A DNA stretch of 64,000 nt, taken from assembly GCA_003999685.1 (NCBI GenBank), contig CP021224.1, positions 682,001 through 746,000 of the forward strand, written 5' to 3'. Source of the DNA: Taiwanofungus camphoratus. Lineage: Eukaryota > Basidiomycota > Agaricomycetes > Polyporales > Taiwanofungaceae. The translations under genes were made by a program, and so were the position numbers. Each line of letters opens with the position of its first letter. The stretch's first letter is position 1. Positions 55,152-64,000 of the stretch are shown piece by piece. The notes beneath the pieces are model-generated. The model made no database searches and had not been told where the DNA came from. It saw only the letters and a program-made list of their open reading frames with translations.

Positions 55152-56205
55152 GGCGCGTTCACGTGACTGTTGGTTAGTACAACGTTCGAGTTCAGGCATG
55201 GCGCCCACTACCGTCATCTCAGCTACTATGTCTCTATCTTCCGACTTGCCGGTCGAACCGCCGTCCTCTGTCGACCCTCCTGGTACAGAGAGGGAACTGA
55301 TTCCACCGTGGAAACGTGTCAGGCGTGCTATAACTCTAGAGGTGCACCACTTCGGCGAAAGGCTCAACTGAGAGCTGATTCAACTGAACAGGATGGACGG
55401 AAAGCTGGAAGAATGCCTCCTCTTGATACCCTTCCGCGAAGCTTGTTACCTTCATCAAAGACTCATATGCTTCCACCGATCTTGCACTACGGTTGGGTTC
55501 CCAAAGATACCGAACTGCTCCAATATGCCGAAGAAAGAGGTCTTACACGGATATATAGATGGGATGCCTGTTTCCCTGGAGAAGAACCAGGGAATACCGT
55601 AAATGCGCCGCTCACTATGCGTCTTGCACTTGAGGCCATAGCTGGTGAATTAGGGCTGCAGTTTCTTGCAGGGATCCTCGCCATCAAAGTGGCGCTGAAA
55701 CCTACCCAAAGATTCATCATCTCGCTTTATACGAATTACACACTTGAAAAGGCCATTTCCGATGATGCTGTCGAGAAGCTGCAACGACGGTTGGGCTACA
55801 GCGATAAGCCAAAGTGGTTCTTAGATGGTGAGCGTTGGTATTGGAGGGGAAAGTATACTGCGACATGATACCTATTTGTATACCCGGTTGTTATACTACG
55901 CTGATGCTTTTTACGCTGCCATACCTGATTGTCCATCCCGTTATTCTTTTATGGTCGCATCTCGTATATCAAGGATTTTATGCCTGCGAGAAAGCGATGT
56001 GACGTTATTGTGTTTTATGTACTTCAGGGCCTACGAGGTCCATGTACCAGTGATTTGCGAACATTGGCACAAAGGTGCCACTTATGTTCAGTGGTCTCTA
56101 GATGGTAGCCATTGGCGTTGGAAGGGGCCAAAGCAACTTCGCAAGTGGAAGAGCTAGTTCCAAGAAGTTCATAACAGATGTGCTGTAGTATATTTACTGA
56201 TATCA
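55152..56205 (+). repeat. Inverted duplication, copy 1
   Basis: From GCGTTCACGTGACTGTTGG to CTGTAGTATATTT this block is closely similar to the reverse complement of 61624-62652. The similarity covers upstream sequence, a whole gene and its 3' flank. By eye the identity is roughly 85-90 percent over the coding part. Spacing between the copies is about 5.4 kb. Confidence 0.85.
55228..56157 (+). CDS. Unknown Trp-rich protein, copy A of an inverted gene pair
   Basis: Three exons (55228-55341, 55392-55852, 56028-56157) give 234 residues. Exon 1: MSLSSDLPVEPPSSVDPPGT then ELIPPWKRVRRAITLE. Exon 2: DGRKAGRMPPLDTLPRSLLP, ILHYGWVPKDTELLQYAEER, RWDACFPGEEPGNTV, LALEAIAGELGLQFL, KPTQRFIISLYTNYT and WFLDGERWYWRGK. 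Exon 3, reached from a GTATAC donor in the exon 2 end, holds WHKGATYVQWSLDGSHWRWK and ends RKWKS. The two W-x-LDG-x2-W-x-W-(R/K)-G stretches look like repeats of one unit. If the last splice is not used, the frame stops after YTAT at 55868 (190 residues). No signal peptide or membrane span. Family not recognised. The nearly intact coding sequence in both copies suggests it is or was functional. Confidence 0.7.
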
Positions 56206-56614
56206 ACAGTAAGTGTATGGTATTGTCCGAAACGGCTTATACCACACCTGAGATGACGCCAATGGCGCACTTCTCGCCTGAGACATTGGCCATACGTTGT
56301 CTGAGCCGGCACACTCTGACCCATCCCTTGCGCTACACGGCACTCATTGTACGCTCAGGGGCTTCTCAGCAATACAAGGAGCCCTCAGATAAACTGGAAC
56401 AACTATATATCACTCTGGTAAGCACTATCGTACAGATTTCAATTATAATCTAAAGTAAGCTTAGATGTGCCATCTCGACTTTTGCTGATGACTGTGTACA
56501 GATGAACTTGAAATTGAATCGAGAAGTTGGGAAACATAATGTCAGTAAACGCCAGGAACACATATATCAATCGGTTCAACTATCGGGTCCAACCTGTCAC
56601 GAAGGTCAGGCGAT

Positions 56615-58042
56615 TCATTGAATGATCTCAATGACATTATTAACTTGAATGACTGCAACCGCATTCCTTTGAGAGCACAAGTTTGCAAAACAGGAGACTA
56701 ACCGTGCCGGGATGCTCTCCTGCAAGTCATGAATAGAAGAGATAATGAGGTGCCTCAGATTCGGACAAACGACTCCACTCGCTGGTTGTCCGGGAGGGCT
56801 CTGAGCCAGAGCACTGAAAACCACCATGGCCATGGAATCTCGGAGGGTGAGCTCTAGGGAAACTACCAAAAGTATGGAGCTGAATACCTGTCGCCATTGC
56901 CATTGAGGCAAAGGGGATGATGACGACGCGGTGATGGCGAGACGCTGTAAAGAATGGAATGGCAAAGCTTCGAGTCCAATATACTTTAGGGCATCATGAA
57001 AAGTCTCGCAGATATACCAGTGCCACCTCATATTCACTCTGGAGTCCGCAGACTCCAAGAGGAGGTCGAATACCTCATCATTAAAGCAGCTAATTTTCAT
57101 TGCAATGTCGTCGATGGATGCGAGGATAGTACTGAAGGAGGAACAACCTCGAGCGAAATTGATGGGAGCCCAATGTGTCCCAGTGAACTCGATATCGATT
57201 GAGGTTGTTGGAGGAAAAGTGAGGTGTGCCAGGATGTCTGTGACAGTATCATGCGGGGTGGTGTCCAAATACAGACGCCTCAGATGTGCTAGTCTGACCA
57301 TGTTCCCTGATTCTAGATGAGGATCCGCAGACTCGACCACCCTGTATAATGTCAACTCCAGCACCTCTAGAAAGGGGCAATTTCGTAAAGTCCATAACAG
57401 CCATTTCATCGACGGTGCCGGATAATTCTGGATAATCAGCTCCGTGAGATTGCTGTACGGTATCCACAACGTCCAAATGCCTTGTATCAAGACTCGGCGC
57501 AAGGATGGCAGTTGTCCGGCAAAGGGTAGGGGAACTGAAATGTAGCCAGGAAGGCCTCGCAACGATAAAGACTAGAGTTGCGGTGCTGGATCCTGAAGAC
57601 ATTCTAAGATTGCCTTTAATTCCCTTTCGTGAAGCGTATTGGTTTCAAACTCGACTATACGATCGACGTGCGCTACCAAGATCGACGCCTGTCGTCGTAG
57701 GCGTTCCGGCTCGTCCAAAATATGACTTGACCCTTTAACGCTGACGTGTAGAGAGGCATCCTTTGATCGGCTAAGGATTTCATACAGCAGTGGAATGCTA
57801 AGACCCGGCAAGAGATAGATGCAAGACCATAGTTGGGGTGAAGTTAGAACGAATTGACGCCAATAACGGCAGACGTAGGATATGACCACGCAGCCAATCC
57901 AGTCTTCGCCCGTATCTCTAATGCAGCATAACGGACCAGCAACTGAGAGATATAGTATATGATGAAGTATATCGTCCGGAACACGTACGATCGGGGCGTT
58001 TTCCCGCGTGCTCAACTCGATTCCGAAGGGGGCCATCGACAT
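56615..58042 (-). pseudogene. F-box-like gene interrupted by one in-frame stop
   Basis: One frame runs from Met at 58042 to 56615 with a single TAG at 57572-57570. Before the stop is the F-box: IVRVPDDILHHILYLSVAGP, then VISYVCRYWRQFVLTSPQLW and further sequence to LQDPAPQL. After it, LRGLPGYISVPLPFAGQLPS and leucine-rich units such as MKWLLWTLRNCPFLEVLEL continue without further damage, ending near NVIEIIQ. In the paralogues the matching position is a Gln or Arg (APVLQTLYL, APQMRRLRI), so one base change explains the stop. With only one lesion this is a young pseudogene, a polymorphic null allele or a sequencing error. Confidence 0.75.
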
Positions 58043-58816
58043 AGTAGGGCTCTGATAACAGAATACCCTCTTAACTTCTTACAAATCAAAAGCGGCAAAG
58101 AAAGACTTGCCCTCGCCACTCAGGAAGCTGAGTCCAATGGGACACTTTGAATGAGCCAACGAGACTTTCCTACAGCAGGTGCTGGATTGATACTTGAGAC
58201 CGGGGACTGGTGGGGCAGGAGGTCTTCTATCCAAAGACTCGGGGAACGCACGTCAACCGACTTCAAACAGGACCGCTAGAGCCGCTGTGAGATCTTATAG
58301 TTTGCGCGAGGTCCCTAGTGCTGCCGTGACGTGAGGTGAAGGTCGTGACATTGAGGCTTGAAATTTCACATTGCACACACATTGAAGGACTTCCTGACGA
58401 AGACAAATAGTATTGTTTTGGCGTTGCAGCTGGCTCTTGGCATGATTCACCATAGTTGGAGGATTTAAGATAAGAGATAGATACGTTTGTTAAATATCGA
58501 GAACAGCCGTTGCCCTGAGTGCTCATAGGACGGTAACGCCCCTCCTCCTATATGACACCAGTTGACTGTAAAGACTCAGGCAAATGGCGTCTCCAGTGCT
58601 GATACATCTACGTGACGATGGGCCACAGAGGTGAGCAAATGGTGACACTTCGATGATCCATTCTGGGCCCGAGCGGCATAGACTGTGGCACGTGATCTCA
58701 TGTTTTAGACGCGAGCCTCGTCGCGAGTCGCGACGTTCGAGCGGGTATTTCAAGTTTTAAATTTCGGCAGCTTGGTTCAGTTGCAGACACCCATATACGA
58801 CGCATATCAAGCAACA
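58043..58816. other. Divergent promoter region, F-box and POM34-like genes
   Basis: No gene is visible. It includes a fragment of the AGGTACCTC-type element at about 58317-58345. Several CACGT and GACGAGG-like motifs are unassigned. Confidence 0.35.
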
Positions 58817-59741
58817 ATGTCTCTCACAAAAGCCTCCATTCAATCACCTTCCTCGACTTCGCCTGCCTCCTCTGCTGTCGTCGACTGGCTCAAACCACAG
58901 CGTAGCGAAGCTGTCGTCAGACTACGAACGAACACCATTGGCTTCGTCACATTTACTGTGCTTACCAACCTCCTCCCCTTCCCGTCTCCCTGGACCGCCT
59001 TTGCTGTTCTCCGTGAGCGTTCAGAAGTAAACATATTCTACTATGGCCTTTGTGCCTTCGGTATGTCTTCACTCCAGATGCGCTGAGCTTTGCGAGTTCA
59101 TATCAACTTTCCGGATTGCACTTGAGAGCAGAAGTGTTTGTGCTTGCCGTACTGGGGCTTAACGTACTACAAGCATCATATGCTCTGAAATATCCGCGGG
59201 CGTCGCACCCACTTCCCCCGTCTCCTGCAAAGTCGATTTCCGTGTCATCACCGCCGCGGCAATGGCGTCTTTCACCAAACGTACGTCCTTTTGATTCAGT
59301 TAGGTTCTTTCAAGAGCTGACGTATCCACATCTGTTCCTATCCCGCGCTGGTGTTGGCCTTCATCGATGCTTGGTCCTGGACGTTACACGTATGTTGCTA
59401 GTCGAGCCCTCAACGCCAGAAGTCCTTCTCCTATGCCTCCTCTCCGGTCTCAACACCATCACGTATACTCAACTACACTATCCCACCCACCGCCTCTACC
59501 CCGGCCGATGCATCAATCTCTTTCGGTTCAGTTCCAGCATCGCCCACATCCCCGCTTGCGGCCTACAGAGGCCGACGCAGTACTGCCGCAGGACGTAAGT
59601 GCTGGTTTCCCAAGCTTGGGCCTTGAATGCGTTTCTCCGACTGCAATCGCCTTATTCTGATATTCGGCATACATTACAGGTGCGTTCGACGGGGCGTTGC
59701 TTAGCCGGTTAGCTCGCGATGAATCGGACGACGACGAATAG
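58817..59741 (+). CDS. Nuclear pore membrane protein, POM34-like
   Basis: Four exons or so. Exon 1: MSLTKASIQSPSSTSPASSA, DWLKPQRSEAVVRLRTNTIG, then a membrane span FVTFTVLTNLLPFPSPWTAF and VNIFYYGLCAF. Exon 2 begins AEVFVLAVLGLNVLQASYAL, a second span. After an intron with a GTACGT donor the protein is Ser/Pro/Thr-rich (SSPQRQKSFSYASSPVSTPS, FGSVPASPTSPLAAYRGRRS). The last exon is AFDGALLSRLARDESDDDE and stops at 59741. Two adjacent spans, a conserved WLKP(Q)RSE segment and an acidic C terminus fit the nucleoporin POM34 (NPCC) family, which anchors the pore complex with Pom152. The intron between exons 2 and 3 could hide a small extra exon. Confidence 0.65.
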
Positions 59742-60130
59742 TGTGAGACGAACGAGATTTGAGACAAGAGTACTTGACTCTAGTGTTACCTCCGTTTGGA
59801 CTGCCAGGAAAGTGGGTGCGATTCCGTATCTGCAAGGCACCTCTGATTAAACCGCTCGCTGTGCAGGCAATTCTCATGGGTGAAAAATAGATGTACGTGT
59901 ATAATCTCAGGACGAGTAATCAGTGCTTTCACCGTAACTTGCGCGGGCGCAAAGGGGGGGGCGAACATATATAGTGAACATTGGCTCCCTGGTTACTTTG
60001 AGTTATCTACTTCTGCATTTGTACAAATCATAACCACGTAGAGATACGGCATACTATGCAGACTAGAAACATTCTTATTCATTTGAAGGGCGTGCATTGC
60101 TGCTCGGTTTGCCTTTGTACCTACAACGTG
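59742..60130. other. Convergent intergenic region, POM34-like and TGS1
   Basis: Both genes end here. It should hold both 3' untranslated regions; nothing else was seen. Confidence 0.4.
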
Positions 60131-61497
<1,367 letters not shown>

Positions 61498-61623
61498 ATT
61501 GGAGTTAAGACCGTCTCAAGAAGCAAGACGAAATACGCTTCAGTTCCAGTACTAGACGTTGAACGCGGTAACAGTCACAACCATATATTGTGTGATCCAA
61601 CAATTTCTGCTGACCATGCCCGA

Positions 61624-62652
61624 TTACATGTACAAATATACTACAGCACGTCCCTTATGAACTTCTTGGAATCAGTTCTTAGTACGAAGTTACTTTGCCT
61701 ACCATTTAGAAACTACCGAACATAAGTGGCACCTTTGTGCTGATTTTCATAAATCACTGGTACGCCTCATACTTAAGTCCTGAAGTACATAAGGCACAAT
61801 AACGTCACATCACTTTCTCGCAGGTATAAGGTCCTTGGTATACGAAATGCGACCATAAAAGAATGGGGCGGATGATCAGGTATGGCAGCATAAACGGAAT
61901 CAGTGTAGTATAACAAGCGGGTGTACAAGTAGGTATCATGTCGCAGTATATTTTCCCCTCCAATACCAACGCTCACCATCTAAGAACCACTTCGGCTTAT
62001 CACTGTAGCCCAACCGTCGTTGCAGCTTCTCGACAACATCATCGGAAACGGCTTTTTCAAACATGTAATTCGTATAAAGCGAGATGATGAATCTTTGGGT
62101 AGGCTTTAGCGCCACTTTGATGTCGAGGGTCCCTGGGAGGAACTGCAGCCCTAGTTCACCAGCTATGGCCTCAAGTGCGAGGCGCATGGTGAGCGACGTA
62201 TCTACAGTATTCCCTGGTTCCTCTCCCGGGAAACAGGCATCCCATCGAAATATCTGTGTAAGACCCTTTTCTTCGGCATATTGGAGCAGTTCGGTATCTT
62301 TGGGAACCCAACCGTAGTGCAAGATCGGTGGAAGCATGTGGCTCTTCGACGAAGGCAAAAGGCTTCGTGGAAGGGTGTCAAGAGGAGGCATACGTCCAGC
62401 TTTCCTCCCATCCTATTCAGTTGAATTAACGCTCAGTTAAGCCTTACGCTGAAGTGGCGTGCCTCAAGAGTCACTGCGCGTCTGACGCGTTTCCACGGGG
62501 GAATCAGTTCTCTTTCTGTACCAGGAGGGTCGACAGAAGATGGGAGCTCGACTGGCAAGTCGGAAGACAGAGACATAGCACCTGAGGAGATGATAGTGAT
62601 GAAATGGGCGCCGCATGGATGAACTCCAACCCAACAGTCACGTGAACGCGAT
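61624..62652 (-). repeat. Inverted duplication, copy 2
   Basis: Counterpart of 55152-56205 on the opposite strand; limits set by CTGTAGTATATTT on the left and GCGTTCACGTGACTGTTGG on the right. The left end lies just before the TGS1 start region. No terminal inverted repeat of its own was seen. Confidence 0.85.
61936..62576 (-). CDS. Unknown Trp-rich protein, copy B of the inverted gene pair
   Basis: Exon 1 (62576-62463) encodes MSLSSDLPVELPSSVDPPGT then ELIPPWKRVRRAVTLE. The main exon (from about 62412) reads MPPLDTLPRSLLPSSKSHML, AEEKGLTQIFRWDACFPGEE, TSLTMRLALEAIAGELGLQF, KPTQRFIISLYTNYM and WFLDGERWYWRGKYTAT, ending at 61936. It is open throughout and differs from copy A mostly by scattered substitutions. 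The splice donor after TLE is GC (GAG|GCACGC) in place of GT in copy A. The third exon of copy A is damaged here: joining at the same acceptor gives a stop after two codons, so this copy could only make the shorter form. Function unknown. Confidence 0.65.
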
Positions 62653-63283
62653 GGGTTACAATGCGCATTTGACCTCTGTTTTGTCCATTCAATTGTAGAT
62701 CCCCCTACATGCTTCCTGGTCAGGGTCTCTCCTTCTCACATATGAAGTTACGCGGATTTGGAACATATATGGGCCAACAAGCATGGGCGACTACGCCCAA
62801 TACAAGCAACCGATACCAACAGAACAAACCTCCAGACATATATCTACTATATCAACCCCCAACCACACCCGTTTCCATCCACTTACTCTATGTACGGCCA
62901 GTACGTGGATTCGAGAGAGAGTGAACTGTAGGTACAGTGGTTTGTGATTAGGGATTGTGAATACATCAGTTAGTGATAGTAGTGCATATGGGCAAAAACC
63001 AGAGGTTTTTTGACCTGAAACATGAGCCTGAACCTAGCAAGGGGAGAAGATGCTAACATGAGCTGTGAGGGCGGGTGGGCCTCAGCAACTCCGGCCCCAG
63101 GTAGGTCGCGGGAGTGATGCGTCAAGTCGGAGAAACCTAAAGGCTGATACGTCTGATGAAGATGCAAGTTGCTGACAAAAGGGAGAGGTGGGTGGGTGAA
63201 ATTCAATGTGACACTGTCGACTTAGAGCTGTGTCATCGAGCAGTGTTTAGGCAGTGTGCGACACTGGACAAGAGAGAGCGCGC
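62653..63283. other. Repeat-like right-end DNA, no gene
   Basis: No frame has recognisable protein character. A segment at about 62838-62885 (ATATCTACTATAT then CCCGTTTCCATCCACT) loosely resembles 36852-36901 (ATATCTACTATACT then CCCGTTTCCGTCCAAC), suggesting a dispersed repeat. Confidence 0.35.
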
Positions 63284-64000
63284 TGATACGACCTAGGGGA
63301 CCCTGGTATCTAGAGAGTGCTCCGCAACGTGACTAGGAGGTAGAGTGTGAACTGTGGGGATGTGAGGGGAGGAGCTACAACCTGTATGATACTGGGAAAC
63401 CTGTATGTCTTGTTTTTGTAAGTGAGGGAGTAAGGGGCCAAGGGTCCTGCACAACAGGATCTTGTTCCTAAGTGCTATACAATCCCTAAGGCCTTGTGAG
63501 GCCCTCCGAAGTGCGTGAAGTCCTTCGAAGTTTTAGCTAAAGCGCTGATAGGTCCGGTACGACTCCATGCCCCAAATTCACGTATTTTTGGTCTCCCACC
63601 CCTTTCTCGGAATGTACTGCTGAGTTTCGGAAGTCCGAATGTTGTAACAAGGACAGAGAGCTCTATTCAATCACTAGGGAGTGCCCTAACTCGGCAGGCA
63701 GCTGCGCTGTATGTGTCTACTCACGCCTTGGCAATCCGGCCTTCCTATTCGGGAAGAACAATGGGATTTCCGATGATAGAAGGTCTGCCTGACACTCCGG
63801 GAGCCCTATTGAAAAGAAGTAGTTCCTCACGCTCTAGAATACACGCCTGCCGCCTCACCTAGCATCCTCCTGACCTCTGACGACTCTGGGCCTTTGGTTG
63901 AGATCAACCGAGAAAAGCCACTTCAGTTTTCGGTCTTCGGTCCTCGGTTCTGGTCCTCGGTCCCTCAGTCTGGAATCCCGGTGATACGACCTAGGGGACC
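63284..64000 (+). repeat. Possible LTR-type or other long direct repeat, cut by the window edge
   Basis: TGATACGACCTAGGGGACC occurs at 63284-63302 and identically at 63982-64000, 698 bases apart, in the same orientation. The second copy runs into the window end. A TG start and long spacing would fit a terminal repeat of an LTR element fossil, but no coding part, primer site or closing CA is identifiable here. Between the copies is an imperfect TCGGTCC tandem stretch at about 63925-63965. Age cannot be judged. Confidence 0.4.

Noticed and set aside
55193-55720. Antisense frames across the duplicated gene copies
   Set aside because: The plus-strand model explains the pattern of conservation between the copies; the antisense frames are not independent.

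Overview
The window looks like nuclear DNA of a filamentous basidiomycete, most likely an agaricomycete. The genes are split by many short introns (about 45-80 bases, mostly GT-AG). They include a secreted laccase, an MEF2-type MADS factor, a fungal M28 vacuolar protease, HUA1- and RCR-like PY-motif proteins and fast-evolving F-box and BTB proteins. The laccase suggests a lignocellulose-degrading lineage, but genus and species cannot be read from the sequence. No rRNA, tRNA, CRISPR or organellar genes were seen.

Layout: 1-2.5 kb holds only a weak coding relic. At 2.6-4.9 kb is an intact 13-exon laccase (+). At 5.4-10.9 kb, all on the minus strand, are a HUA1-like zinc-finger/PY protein, ESCRT-I subunit VPS28 and a group A FAD monooxygenase. 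11.6-15.7 kb is gene-poor, with one uncertain membrane protein and a pogo-like MITE. At 15.7-18.3 kb two RCR-like single-pass membrane proteins face away from each other across a 562-base MITE. A decayed MFS transporter follows (19.5-21.1 kb), then an F-box/LRR gene (21.8-23.3 kb), a BTB gene (24-25.2 kb) and a GC-rich MADS-box factor (26.5-28.5 kb).

A GC-rich stretch of nearly 4 kb without convincing genes leads to a membrane/coiled-coil protein of unknown function (32.3-34.9 kb). Next come a monocarboxylate-type MFS transporter (37.6-39.7 kb), a second F-box gene (41.2-42.7 kb), a PFF1-type M28 peptidase (43.1-46.7 kb) and a NOP8-like nucleolar RRM protein (47.1-48.9 kb). At 50-54.2 kb is a large protein combining Zn2Cys6 and NZF-like zinc fingers. 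The last 10 kb is rearranged. Two copies of an unknown Trp-rich protein gene lie inverted about 5.4 kb apart, flanking a stop-interrupted F-box gene, a POM34-like nucleoporin and the cap hypermethylase TGS1. The right end is repeat-like.

How genes may work together: HUA1, VPS28 and the two RCR-like proteins all point to Rsp5-dependent ubiquitin sorting into multivesicular bodies, and three of the four carry PPxY motifs. This link is inferred from family knowledge. At least five small inverted-repeat (MITE-like) families are recognisable between genes. Gene models were built by hand from reading frames, splice consensus and family memory, so individual exon edges may be off by a few codons.
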